A DNA stretch of 64,000 nt from Roseateles sp. DAIF2 (GCF_015624425.1 NZ_CP049919.1:2480001-2544000), one strand, 5' to 3'; counted from the first letter of the stretch, positions 1 through 8,702 are shown. Notes: a model not told the origin generated them from the sequence alone. A program made the numbers and translations.

Positions 1-3000
1 CATGCCCAGCAACAGCCTGTTCAAGGCGCGCAGCGAATCCAGCGCGCGTTACCTGGTCGAGACCGATCCGCAGTTCGCCAACTACCGCAGCTGGCTGTCC
101 AGCGACCATCTGCTGCAGCAGATGCAGGCAGACCCCGCCATGACGCAGAAGCGCCTGGGCGACGGCTTCTATGAGCAGCGCCTGGTGCGCGAGCAGATCG
201 GCCAGCTGACCGGTACCGCTTTCCTGCCTGGCTACAGCAGCGACGAGGCGATGTATCGCGCGCTGCTGGACAACGGCGCGAGCTTCGCCAAGCAGCACCA
301 GCTGCGACCCGGCGTGGCGCTAAGCGCGGAGCAGATGTCCCAGCTGACGACCGATCTGGTCTGGCTGGTGGAGCAGGAGGTGAGCCTGGCCGACGGCAGC
401 CGCCAGCGTGTGCTGGTGCCCCAGGTCTACCTGCTGCCGCGCGAAGGCGATCTGCAGCCCAGCGGCGCGCTGATCGCCGGTGGCCGGGTGGAGATGGCGC
501 TGAGCGGCGACTTCACGAATCAGGGCCAGGTGCGCGGCACGAGCGGCGTGGTCGACGTCAAGGCGCAGAACATCGCCAACACCGGCAGCCTGCGCGGCGC
601 CAGCTTGGCGCTGAGCGCGCGGGAGGATCTGCGCAATGTCGGCGGCGCGCTCAGCGCGACCGGCGACCTGCTCGTGAGCGCGGGCCGCGACCTGGTGATG
701 GAGACGACCACGGCCAGCGGCGGCACGCAGCGCGGCAATGTGACGACGCGCGACACGGTGCTGGACCGGGTGGCGAGCCTGAGCGCCGGCGGCGTGCTGG
801 TGGTGCAGGCCGGGCGCGACGTATCGCTGCAGGCGGTGCAGATCACGCAGCAGGGGAGCGGCGCGAACGGCGGTGGTGCTGCAGCTGCCGGTGGCGTGCT
901 GATCCAGGCCGGGCGCGACCTGACCCTCGGCACGGTGGAAACCGCCAGCGCGCGCGAGCAGGTCTGGAATGCCAACAACTTCAAAAAGGAAAGCCGCACG
1001 CAGGACGTGGGCACGACCGTGCAGGCCGAGGGCGCGCTGGTGATGAAGGCCGGCCAGGACCTGACGGCCACCGCCGCGACGCTCAAGAGCGTGGAGGAGG
1101 GCGTCACCCTGGCCGCGGGCCGCGACGTGGCGTTGCTGGCCGGCGAGGCCAACGAAGTCATCGAGCAGATGACGCAGACCAAGAAGCGTGGCTTCCTGAA
1201 GAAGAAGACCACCACGACCTACAGCAAGACCGATGAGACCGTGGCCCTGGGCACCGAGGTCTCGGGCCGCACACTGGAAATCAAGGCGGGCGAGGACCTG
1301 AGGCTATCGGCGGCGCAAGTCGTGTCCGATCTGGGCACGACGCTGACCGCCGGCGGTGACATCACGGTGGATGGTGTGAACAACCGCCTGGACAGCGAGC
1401 AGTTCTCCAAGACCGTCAAGTCCGGTCTCTTCAGCGGAGGCGGCCTAGGCTTCACGATCGGCAAGCAGTCGTTGTCGCAGACCGTCAAGACGAGCCAGAC
1501 GCAGTACCAGGGCTCGGTGGTGGGGGCGGTTCAGGGGGATGTGAATGTCGTGGCGGGCGGGGCGTATCGCCAGACCGGCTCCCATGTGCAGGCACCCGCA
1601 GGTGATGTAAACATCCAGGCCAAGTCGATCGACATCGTCGAGGCGCGGGAGCTTGGCAGTCAGAGCAGCGAGACCCGGTTCAAGCAAAGCGGCCTGACGG
1701 TGGCCATCACCAGCCCGGTGCTCAGCGCGATCCAGGCGGCCGGTAGCCAGATCAAGGCTGCACAGAACACCGGCTCCGATCGCATGAAGGCATTGGCCGC
1801 AGCCAATGTGGCCTTGAACGCCAAGCAAGCCCTGGATGCGGTGCAAGGCGGGCAGGGGCTGGTACCCACCGGTGCCAAGAATCCTGACGGGTCGTCCGTC
1901 ATGATGGAAGGCAACGCCGCCGACAAGGCCGGGGGCATAGGCATCAACTTCAGCGTGGGCGGCTCCAGCAGCCAGAGCAAGCAGCAAAGCAGCGCCGACA
2001 GCGCCCGCGGCAGCAGCGTGACGGCGGGTGGCAACGTCAGCATCAAGGCCACGGGTGCGGGCGAAGGCAGCGACCTCACGGTGCGCGGCAGCGAGATCAG
2101 CGCCGCCGGCAAGACCCTGCTGAAGGCGGACGACCAGATCAACATCCTGGCCGCGCAGAACAGCACGCAGGAAAGCAGCAGCCAAAGCAGCAAGAGTGGC
2201 AGCATCGGGGTGGGTATCAATCTGGGGGCAGGCGGGCTGAAGGCCGGCGTGACGGTGAGCGCCAGCGTGGGAAAGGGGCAGGGCGCGGGCAACGGTACGA
2301 GCTACAGCAACAGCCACATCAGCGGCAGCCAGATCACGCTCGACAGCGGCGGCGACACCACGATCAAGGGCGGCGTGGTCAAGGGCGATCAGGTCACGGC
2401 CAACGTGGGGGGCAACCTCAACATCGAAAGCCTGCAGGACAAGAACCAGTATCGCGAGAAAAGCCAGCAGGTGGGCGGCAGCGTGACCTTCGGCCCCTCG
2501 CCCGGCGGCAGCCTGAACGCGGGCAAGACCAAGATCGACAGTGACTACCTGAGCGTGGGCGAGCAATCTGCCATACGCGCAGGCGACGGCGGCTTCGACG
2601 TCAAGGTGCAGGGCAGGACCGACCTCAAGGGCGGGCAGATCACCAGCACGCAAGCGGCCATCGACAAGGACAAGAACAACTACGAGGCCAAGCAGGGCAC
2701 GACCACGACCGACCTGCAGAACAGTGCCAGCTACGAAGCGAAAAGCGTGAGCGTGGGGCTGGCGGCCGGCGCACCCAAGCCCGGAGCATCCCTGAGCGCG
2801 GGGCTCTCGGGCGTGGGCCTGGGCTCGGACAGCGGCGATGCCAGCAGCACGAGCATGGCGGGCATCTCGGGTGTGGCGGGCGACCTGGGTGCACGCACAG
2901 GAGACAAGGAAGCCGGGCTCAAGCCGATTTTCGACAAGGAGCGGGTCAAGCAGGAAGTGGCAGCCCAGGTGGCCATCACCAGCGAGTTTGGCAAGCAGGC

Positions 3001-4366
3001 GAGCAAGGCGGTGGGGAACTACGCCAAGCAGCAGTACGACAAGGCCAAGGAGGCGGGCGACAAGGAGGGCATGGCGGCCTGGGAGGAAGGCGGGAAGAAC
3101 CGGGTAGCCCTGCATACGCTGGTAGGCGGGCTCACGGGCAACATCCAAGGAGCAGCAGGGGCCGGCCTGAGCCAGGTGGTGGTTCCCGAGCTTGGCAAGG
3201 CGATCCAGCAGTTGGATGTGCCGCTCGAAGTCAAGCAGGCGCTGGTGGCCGTGGCCGGCGCGGCCACTGGGGCGGCTGTGGGCGGAAGCGCGGGCGCCAG
3301 CACGGCCACCAATGCCACGTTGAACAACTTCCTGAGCCAGCCCCAATTGCTGGAGCGCAACAAGGCTCTGGCCGTGCTGCGGGAGGACGAGAGCAAGAAT
3401 TTCCTCCAGAAGCTATTCAACCCAGTTACGGGGACCATCGATGCTGCCAACACGGCCGTGGCGCTGCAGTACCTGGACCGGCGCAGCGACGCGTTGCTGC
3501 AGGTCTACCGCAGCAACCCGGAGGCCTTAACCGTCAGGGAGAAAAACGAGCTGGCGGTTTACCTGGGCAACTACGCCCAGTCCGAAGGCGCGGCGGCGGC
3601 GCAGAACCTGCTCAAGTACGGCCCGCCGCAGGCTGCTGACAGCGGTGATGTGCCCAAGCTGATGCTGAACGCCAAATCGCTCAAGAGCGTCAGTGCTGTG
3701 CACGAGAGTCAAGCCGCCATTGGCGGGCCGGCTTTGCAGGTTCTGACCGGATCCGTGGGCGCTTTAGTGCGCATGGTGGAAGCGGCACAGAGCAGCGCCC
3801 AGATTGGCGCGGGCTTGGCTGCGATCAGCGATGGCGATGCCGGGCGAGGTGTAATGAACCTTGGCTTGGGCTTGCTCGGCTTGGGGGGAAGTGGTGCTGC
3901 GCAGATAGCTGTGGGCGGCGGCAAGGGTTCGGTGGTGTCTAAATTGGCGCCAGTTGAGGATGCTGCAGTTGGGCGGGGTGTGAGCAAGCCGGATGCGAAG
4001 TCTGCGGTTGATAATGGGGCAAATGGGGGGCAGACGGCTAGTAAGCCACTCGTGACCCATCAGCCGCTTGATGATTTACTAGCACAGGCAAACAAGCCGA
4101 TTAACGACACAGGGTTGTCGCAGGCGACTAGGGCTTGGGACAAGCACGACACCAGTAGGCCTGGCGGGACGTTTGAGCCATTGGCTGGAAATACGGCGGG
4201 AAAAAATGAATATGTAAAAAACTGGATACGTGATTTGCTGACAAATTCGCAGACGGTGCGGACTAACTTGCCCGGCGGTGCTGTTGAGTATCGATTGCAA
4301 AATGGTCAAGGGGTCCGATTTGAGTCGAGTGGTAAAGTTAATTTTGTTGATCCAAGACGGCCATGA
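1..4366 (+). CDS. CdiA/FhaB-type haemagglutinin-repeat effector, C-terminal part (5' end outside window)
   Basis: This is the distal part of a very large two-partner-secreted exoprotein of the contact-dependent inhibition type. The reading frame is open to the window edge, and its first residues (SLF...YLVETDP...WLSSD...LGDGFYEQ) are typical interior CdiA sequence, so the ATG at base 2 is not the real start. About residues 150-900 are Gly/Ser/Ala-rich haemagglutinin repeats with recurring AGRDL, GGNV and KGGV units. Residues about 970-1080 (EGGKNRVALHTLVGGLTG) resemble the pre-toxin helical region. I see no VENN motif. The last 110 residues, from about 1345, are AT-richer than the rest and contain WDKH, GGTFEPLAGN and a GAVEYRLQNGQGVRF block, which recalls BECR-fold RNase-type polymorphic toxin tips. 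The family call is firm; the toxin class is inferred. Confidence 0.88.
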   Translation, partial: MPSNSLFKARSESSARYLVETDPQFANYRSWLSSDHLLQQMQADPAMTQKRLGDGFYEQRLVREQIGQLTGTAFLPGYSSDEAMYRALLDNGASFAKQHQLRPGVALSAEQMSQLTTDLVWLVEQEVSLADGSRQRVLVPQVYLLPREGDLQPSGALIAGGRVEMALSGDFTNQGQVRGTSGVVDVKAQNIANTGSLRGASLALSAREDLRNVGGALSATGDLLVSAGRDLVMETTTASGGTQRGNVTTRDTVLDRVASLSAGGVLVVQAGRDVSLQAVQITQQGSGANGGGAAAAGGVLIQAGRDLTLGTVETASAREQVWNANNFKKESRTQDVGTTVQAEGALVMKAGQDLTATAATLKSVEEGVTLAAGRDVALLAGEANEVIEQMTQTKKRGFLKKKTTTTYSKTDETVALGTEVSGRTLEIKAGEDLRLSAAQVVSDLGTTLTAGGDITVDGVNNRLDSEQFSKTVKSGLFSGGGLGFTIGKQSLSQTVKTSQTQYQGSVVGAVQGDVNVVAGGAYRQTGSHVQAPAGDVNIQAKSIDIVEARELGSQSSETRFKQSGLTVAITSPVLSAIQAAGSQIKAAQNTGSDRMKALAAANVALNAKQALDAVQGGQGLVPTGAKNPDGSSVMMEGNAADKAGGIGINFSVGGSSSQSKQQSSADSARGSSVTAGGNVSIKATGAGEGSDLTVRGSEISAAGKTLLKADDQINILAAQNSTQESSSQSSKSGSIGVGINLGAGGLKAGVTVSASVGKGQGAGNGTSYSNSHISGSQITLDSGGDTTIKGGVVKGDQVTANVGGNLNIESLQDKNQYREKSQQVGGSVTFGPSPGGSLNAGKTKIDSDYLSVGEQSAIRAGDGGFDVKVQGRTDLKGGQITSTQAAIDKDKNNYEAKQGTTTTDLQNSASYEAKSVSVGLAAGAPKPGASLSAGLSGVGLGSDSGDASSTSMAGISGVAGDLGARTGDKEAGLKPIFDKERVKQEVAAQVAITSEFGKQASKAVGNYAKQQYDKAKEAGDKEGMAAWEEGGKNRVALHTLVGGLTGNIQGAAGAGLSQVVVPELGKAIQQLDVPLEVKQALVAVAGAATGAAVGGSAGASTATNATLNNFLSQPQLLERNKALAVLREDESKNFLQKLFNPVTGTIDAANTAVALQYLDRRSDALLQVYRSNPEALTVREKNELAVYLGNYAQSEGAAAAQNLLKYGPPQAADSGDVPKLMLNAKSLKSVSAVHESQAAIGGPALQVLTGSVGALVRMVEAAQSSAQIGAGLAAISDGDAGRGVMNLGLGLLGLGGSGAAQIAVGGGKGSVVSKLAPVEDAAVGRGVSKPDAKSAVDNGANGGQTASKPLVTHQPLDDLLAQANKPINDTGLSQATRAWDKHDTSRPGGTFEPLAGNTAGKNEYVKNWIRDLLTNSQTVRTNLPGGAVEYRLQNGQGVRFESSGKVNFVDPRRP

Positions 4367-4605
4367 AAATTTGCAGTAACTTTGAAATAACTGTCACTGA
4401 TCGAGATGAATTTGAAAAACTTTTGCTTCAAATTCGCTGGGGTGATATTGTTATTTGCGAGCTCAACAAGGAGCAGGGCGAAGATCTAGTGGAAATGAAG
4501 CTTTATTGTAATGACGCTCTTTATAATGGTAGGGAAATTAAATTTCCTTTCGCTGAATTCCTAGAGGTGATGAAAGTCGCGAAGGAAGAATTGAAGCGCT
4601 TGTAG
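4363..4605 (+). CDS. Candidate CdiI immunity protein, 80 aa
   Basis: The start codon overlaps the stop of the upstream effector gene in an ATGA arrangement, which is the usual coupling for a toxin tip and its immunity protein. The product is a small acidic protein with no signal peptide or membrane segment, and is probably a cytoplasmic toxin-binding protein. Its base composition is far AT-richer than the flanking repeats, in keeping with a toxin/immunity cassette exchanged as a unit. I do not recognise a named immunity family. The functional call rests on position, size and composition. Confidence 0.72.
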   Translation: MKICSNFEITVTDRDEFEKLLLQIRWGDIVICELNKEQGEDLVEMKLYCNDALYNGREIKFPFAEFLEVMKVAKEELKRL

Positions 4606-4656
4606 TGAATCTGGGTGCTGCTGGCGTCTGTGAGGATGCGCAGCAGCACCGTCTAG

Positions 4657-5143
4657 GCCGATGACCAGATCAAGTTCCTGGCGGCCGAGAACAACACCAC
4701 CGAATCCAATAGCTCCAAGAACAGCGGCGGTGGCATCGGGGCGGGCATCAACCTGGGTGCAGGCGGGCTGCAGGCCGGCGTGACGGTGAGCGCCAGCGTG
4801 GGCAAGGGGCAGGGCGCGGGCAACGGCACGAGCTACAGCAACAGCCACATCAGCGGCAGCCAGGTCACGATCGACAGCGGCGGCGACACCACGATCAAGG
4901 GCGGCGTGGTCAAGGGCGATCAGGTCACGGCCAGCGTGGGGGGGCAACCTCAACATCGAAAGCCTGCAGGACAAGAACCAGTATCGCGAGAAAAGCCCGC
5001 AGGTGGGCGGCAGCGTGACCTTCGGCCCCTCGCCCGGTGGCAGCCTGAACGCGGGCAAGACCAAGATCGACAGCGACTACCTGAGCGTGGGCGAGCAATC
5101 CGCCATACGCGCAGGCGATGGCGGCTTCGACGTCAAGGTGCAG
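4657..5143 (+). pseudogene. Decayed duplicate of the cdiA repeat region
   Basis: This stretch closely repeats bases about 2125-2611 of the intact effector gene. From about 4770 to the element boundary, differences are mostly single substitutions. It is not functional: an in-frame TAG (4654-4656) sits where homology begins, and a run of seven G near 4938-4944 replaces six G at the equivalent place in the intact copy, giving a +1 frameshift. Homology stops where the insertion sequence begins. It looks like the displaced 5' anchor of an orphan cdiA-CT module, and could serve as donor sequence for homologous toxin exchange. Confidence 0.85.
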
Positions 5144-5168
5144 TGCGCTGCCCCAGGTTTCGTAGCAC
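5144..5168. repeat. IS left terminal inverted repeat
   Basis: This end reads TGCGCTGCCCCAGG then TTTCGTAGCA and pairs with the complement of 6357-6382, with one or two small gaps. It lies just beyond the 3' end of orfB. Confidence 0.88.
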
Positions 5169-5174
5169 TTCGAT

Positions 5175-6053
5175 CTAGAGCCCTGGGGTTTGCATCGTAG
5201 TTGGTGATGCGGGGTTTGGCGCGGTGCCGCCCGCATGCTGGCGGCACCGTGCGGCGAACACGGCCGGCGGCACGTAGCCAAGGGTGCTGTGCGGCCGGTG
5301 GTGGTTGTAGTCCTCGCGCCAGTTGTCGATGACGCTGCGCATGTGGCTCAGGCTGGCGAACCAGTGCTGCGACAGGCACTCGTCGCGGAAGCGGCTGTTG
5401 AAGCTTTCGATGTAGGCGTTCTGCACCGGCTTGCCTGGCTGGATGAAGCGCAGTTCAACGCCGTTGCGGGCGGCCCAGCACTGCATCGTCCGGCCGGCGA
5501 ACTCCGGGCCGTTGTCTGTGCGGATCACCTTGGGCAAGCCCCGCTCGGCCTTGACCTGGTCGAGCACCCGCGTGACGTACAGCGCTGGGATCGACGTATC
5601 CACAGCGATCCGCACCGCCTCCTTGCTGCAGTCGTCCACGACCGTCAGCGTCTTGATTCGTCTGCCGTTTGCCAGCTCGTCGAACACGAAGTCCATGCTC
5701 CACACCTCATCGGGTTGCATCGGGCGCACCAACAGCTGCCGCTCAGGCACCGGCAGCTTCTTGCGCCGGCGCTTGCGCACCATCAGCCCTTCCTCGCGGT
5801 AGACCCGGTACGTCCGCTTGACGTTGATCGTCCAACCTTCGAGCTGCAGCCGGCTGTGCAGCATCCGGTAGCCGTGACGGCGGTGCTGGCCGGCGAGCTC
5901 CGTCAATCGCTCACGCAGCCGGCCGTTGCCGTCGTCGCGAGGGCGGTAGCGCAGGGTGCTGGCGCTCATGCCCACCAGCCCGAGGGCTCGGCGTTCGCTC
6001 AAGCCCCTGTCCTGCAACTGCCGCACGACCTCGCGCCGCGCCGCCACGGCCAT
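5175..6053 (-). CDS. IS3-family transposase OrfB (DDE integrase core)
   Basis: This is the catalytic subunit of the insertion sequence. An N-terminal helical HTH_21-like segment (ALGLVGMSASTLRYRPR) is followed by an rve integrase core. The DDE triad can be read as the D in MDFVFDEL, the D in IRTDNGPEF and the E in YIESFNSRFRDECL. At 292 residues it is full length for the family. The gene starts at an ATG that overlaps the orfA stop (GTGATG context; a GTG at 6056 is also possible). It could be expressed by coupling or by frameshifting into an OrfAB fusion. No internal stops are seen, so the element may be active. Confidence 0.93.
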   Translation of the reverse strand: MAVAARREVVRQLQDRGLSERRALGLVGMSASTLRYRPRDDGNGRLRERLTELAGQHRRHGYRMLHSRLQLEGWTINVKRTYRVYREEGLMVRKRRRKKLPVPERQLLVRPMQPDEVWSMDFVFDELANGRRIKTLTVVDDCSKEAVRIAVDTSIPALYVTRVLDQVKAERGLPKVIRTDNGPEFAGRTMQCWAARNGVELRFIQPGKPVQNAYIESFNSRFRDECLSQHWFASLSHMRSVIDNWREDYNHHRPHSTLGYVPPAVFAARCRQHAGGTAPNPASPTTMQTPGL

Positions 6054-6313
6054 CACTTTCCCTTGAGAACCTCGCGCATCGCGTCGATCTCAAGCATCGA
6101 GTTGGCCAGCAGCTTCTTGAGCTTCGTGTTCTCGGCCTCCAGCGTCTTCAGCCTCTGTGCGTCCGACACGTTCATGCCGCCGAACTTGGCCTTCCAGGCG
6201 TAGTAGCTTGGCTCGCTGAAGCCATGCTTCCTGCACAACTCCTTGACCGGCAGCCCGGCATCGGCCTCACGCAGGAAGCCAATGATCTGTTCCTCGGTGT
6301 ATCGCTTCTTCAT
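6053..6313 (-). CDS. IS3-family transposase OrfA
   Basis: This small protein of about 86 residues carries the helix-turn-helix that binds the terminal repeats (ADAGLPVKELCRKHGFSEPSYYAW) followed by a leucine-zipper-like coil (LKTLEAENTKLKKLL) used for multimerisation. The ATG at 6313 gives the usual MKKRYTEEQ start; an in-frame ATG at 6328 is also available. It overlaps orfB at its stop codon, as is normal in this family. Confidence 0.92.
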   Translation of the reverse strand: MKKRYTEEQIIGFLREADAGLPVKELCRKHGFSEPSYYAWKAKFGGMNVSDAQRLKTLEAENTKLKKLLANSMLEIDAMREVLKGK

Positions 6314-6356
6314 CGGTCCGATCTCCATCTCGGGTTGATCGGACTCTAGAACGGCC

Positions 6357-6382
6357 TGCTACGAATCCTCGGGGGCAGCGCA
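6357..6382. repeat. IS right terminal inverted repeat
   Basis: Read on the minus strand, this end is TGCGCTGCCCCCGAGG then ATTCGTAGCA, matching the left end closely. It lies upstream of orfA. Confidence 0.88.
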
Positions 6383-6871
6383 CATGGGCTTTCTACGGAT
6401 CAAGTTCCTGCAAGCATCAAGAATCAATTGATCAAGGACTTGGAAGCGATGTTTGGTGCTGGGGCAGAAAAGAAGGCCGACGAATTGATAAACTCAGGTC
6501 GATCAGTGCCAGTTCCAATGCAAGCCAACGCGGAAATGAAGCTATATAAACTTGTTCCTGAGAAGAGTGCTTATGGCCCAAGGTCGGATTCTCCATATTT
6601 TGTTGATTCTGCTCAGCTACAGAGAATTCAGCAAAATCCAGCACTAGCTAACGATATATTGGGATTGCCTGCGGGGAGTCAGGGTGCGGGCTTCAAGGTG
6701 TATGAGATGCAACCGCAGCCAAAGGCTACGCCCACGATCTATCAATCGAATGTAGCGACGGCAACCAATAAAAATGGACCCGTAGTTGTGGGGAATGCGA
6801 CGCAAACGTTAGTGCCAGATCGAAGTCAGTGGACGGAACCAAAAATCACAAAAATTAAAATTGGAGGATAG
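6383..6871 (+). pseudogene. Orphan CdiA-CT toxin tip, 5' truncated at the insertion sequence
   Basis: The frame is open from the element boundary to a TAG at 6869-6871. The first convincing internal start (TTG, 6428) lacks a clear ribosome site, so this is most simply the detached 3' end of a second cdiA. The readable product (about 147-162 residues) contains MKLYKLVPEKSAYGP, a SDSPYFVDSAQLQRIQ block and GLPAGSQGAGFKVYEM. That KLVP...YGP...SPYF layout recalls C-terminal toxin domains of large exoproteins, but I cannot name the activity. Base composition is AT-rich, as in the first toxin tip. It is followed at once by an immunity candidate with a strong ribosome site. Confidence 0.7.
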
Positions 6872-6873
6872 TG

Positions 6874-7239
6874 ATGGCTACACCGTTTAAGCTAGATCAC
6901 GATGAGTTGGCCCGCGTCGCGTTGGAGCTTCGCAATGCGATGATCAAATTCAGTGAAAGTGTCAGCGGATCCTACGAGCAGGAGGTCGCCGATAGTGAGT
7001 TGGATCACCTTCAACCCCTATTGATGTTGTGCATTGCGAAAGAACTGGAGGAACCATTTCCGTTGCTTCGTTATGTCAACCCAAGAGTGTTTGGGGATGT
7101 CCTGTCATTTCCAGAAATCACTAGGCCATACTACGAACTCGTGCATGCAATGTACGGTGGAATGAGTGACGAGGAATTCTGGGATTCTGAGTATTACAAG
7201 GAATGTAGGTTGCCACGGAAAATGAGAGAAGGCCGGTGA
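6874..7239 (+). CDS. Candidate immunity protein for the orphan toxin, 121 aa
   Basis: The ATG at 6874 lies two bases after the orphan toxin stop and follows a good ribosome site (GGAGG, 6864-6868); an overlapping GTG at 6871 is less likely. The product is acidic, soluble and probably helical, with no signal peptide. I do not recognise the family. Position directly behind a toxin tip, small size and low GC support an immunity role. Keeping such a gene after its toxin has been disconnected would still protect the cell from siblings carrying that toxin. Confidence 0.65.
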   Translation: MATPFKLDHDELARVALELRNAMIKFSESVSGSYEQEVADSELDHLQPLLMLCIAKELEEPFPLLRYVNPRVFGDVLSFPEITRPYYELVHAMYGGMSDEEFWDSEYYKECRLPRKMREGR

Positions 7240-7382
7240 CCTTGCTTGGTGTGGTATTTATGGAGTGGGGCTTAATGGTGAGAGCTGTTAGTCATAAAAA
7301 ACGACCAAGGCAGAAATCGTTTAGTAGGCTGAGAGTCGAGCGAGAGAGCGCTTTTTAGGGAGCTAGTTGCGAAGGTGAAGTT

Positions 7383-8192
7383 GTGCGCGAAAGCATGGAA
7401 ACACGCGAGGAACATCTGAAGCGAGCGGTCGAGGCTTGGGAGCAACTCACTGAAGATCGTGTGAATCTATATTTGAATAAGTACTACAGCTTAGATCGAG
7501 AATCTGTTCTTCCAAATATTGCGCCCCTTTCAGTGGATCGTGGCTTGGAGTGCATTTTTATAGAGGGCGAATTGCGGGGTATGAAGCAGAATTTCTACGT
7601 CGCCTGCAAGCTCTTTGTGGCCAGCCAACAAGAGGCGAAACCAAGCGGCGATGTATTTGCCGACTACGCTCCTTTCCTCTATGGCCTGCTCTCGGACAGC
7701 CCGGAGATCTACGACTGGCTGGCTCATGTCGAGCTCAAGGACAAAGACTATGTCAAGGGGGCGCACTTCCTGTTTCACCAATTCCAACTCGCGATGCAGC
7801 GCGATGACGAGGCGCTGCGCGAAGCCATCGCTCTTGTCGCCAAGAAAGGCGGCAACCGCGACAAAGCGCTTGCGCAGGCCGGGCAAGACTTCTTTTCGTT
7901 GCTGCTCAAGCAAGACAAGGTGGGCTTGCAGGCCATGATTGAAGGCCAGGCCAAGATCAAGTCTGCCCATGAACTTGAAGGCCAGTTCTTGGCGGGCTTT
8001 GCGGTCATCCACGCAAAGCTGTGCTGGTACCGGGGTATTGAAGTGCAGATTCAAAACCCGCTGGTTCCCATGCCGTTGATGCCTATCCAACCGCTGGATG
8101 CCTACGATGTGGAATACGACTTCCTGCGTCCGGGCTGGATGCCGCCACCGCCACCGGGGCTTTTGGCCAAGGTCAAGCGCTTGTTCTCATAG
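7383..8192 (+). CDS. Imm49-like immunity protein candidate, 269 aa
   Basis: The product is a mostly helical cytoplasmic protein. It has an Imm49-like pattern: an N-terminal helical region, a central GLLSDSPEIYDWLAHVELKD segment, and a repeat-like region with LREAIALVAKKGG and a YRGIEVQIQNPLVPMPLMP stretch before a proline-rich tail. Imm49 proteins accompany several polymorphic toxins. The start is the GTG at 7383, with AAGGTGA upstream; an ATG at 7395 is the alternative. GC content rises along the gene, from AT-rich at the 5' end to typical host composition at the 3' end, so the gene may be chimeric. Family assignment is from memory of motifs and is moderate. Confidence 0.6.
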   Translation: MRESMETREEHLKRAVEAWEQLTEDRVNLYLNKYYSLDRESVLPNIAPLSVDRGLECIFIEGELRGMKQNFYVACKLFVASQQEAKPSGDVFADYAPFLYGLLSDSPEIYDWLAHVELKDKDYVKGAHFLFHQFQLAMQRDDEALREAIALVAKKGGNRDKALAQAGQDFFSLLLKQDKVGLQAMIEGQAKIKSAHELEGQFLAGFAVIHAKLCWYRGIEVQIQNPLVPMPLMPIQPLDAYDVEYDFLRPGWMPPPPPGLLAKVKRLFS

Positions 8193-8702
8193 GTGGGCCA
8201 CCTGTCGAGGCTGAAACTCTGGCTGGAGGTTTCGCTCTTCGGCGTCATCGCTCGTCGAGGGGATGCTCTTTGCTGGTAGGGAGGGGCGCCAGCGCCGATC
8301 TGTGCTGGGGTGGGCCAACCGGTCCCCTATCTTCACGATCAAGACGAACAGTCGGCAGCATGCTGCAACTTCTACGGTAGCTTTTGCGCCGCGGTAACTC
8401 GCATCGTTGCCTGCCACCTGGGCGTGGCTACTGAGTTGGCCCGCAGGCACGCTGCTTGCTGCTCTTGTCAGGGGTCAAGTCTTGGCTTGGCCCGTCCCGT
8501 GACGAACTGACTGACTGAATGACCAACTGACGAGTTCTTCTTTTTCAACTAGGGGTTCCGGCGCCGCCGCTGTTGTGACCGACCAATCCCTGATCTGTGA
8601 CTTGAGAAGTGGTGGTGCCGGTCTGCGGCGACCAGCGGCTCAGCTACAGGCAGCTTGCTGACAAGCAAGCTGACTGCCGCCGGCCGCTGGTCCGCTTTTT
8701 CA
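8193..8702. other. Non-coding gap after the CDI region
   Basis: I see no convincing gene in these 510 bases. Short open frames on both strands have no ribosome sites and no recognisable products. The stretch has a degenerate ACTG-rich run near 8500-8535 and a perfect 9-bp inverted repeat with a 4-base loop at 8651-8672 (CAGCTTGCT/AGCAAGCTG). The latter could end transcription of the leftward TetR gene, although no T-run follows. Confidence 0.5.

Larger units (their letters stand above)
5144..6382 (-). mobile_element. IS3-family insertion sequence (IS407-like), about 1239 bp
   Basis: The element has imperfect terminal inverted repeats starting TGCGCTGCCCC at both ends, and two overlapping transposase genes (orfA and orfB) reading leftward. 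The OrfA sequence (KKRYTEEQIIGFLREADAG) and the OrfB DDE motifs are those of IS3-family elements, most like the IS407 group. No target-site duplication is visible: the left flank ends GTGCAG and the right flank starts CATGGG. The present junctions may therefore come from recombination or deletion rather than simple insertion. It separates the decayed cdiA repeat from an orphan toxin tip. Confidence 0.93.

Noticed and set aside
1445..3346. Long open frame on the minus strand opposite the cdiA repeats
   Set aside because: It is a shadow of the repeat-rich, GC-rich effector gene: the product is Ala/His/Arg-rich, has no known motif, and repeats with the same period as the sense frame.
6398..6410. 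13-bp match (GATCAAGTTCCTG) to 4668-4680, a possible target duplication of the IS
   Set aside because: It is too far from the element ends on the left side (over 450 bases) to be a target duplication. A chance match cannot be excluded.
8310..8510. 66-residue open frame in the gap after the CDI genes
   Set aside because: There is no ribosome site, the composition is unusual, no family is recognisable and a competing minus-strand frame overlaps it. I leave the gap as non-coding.
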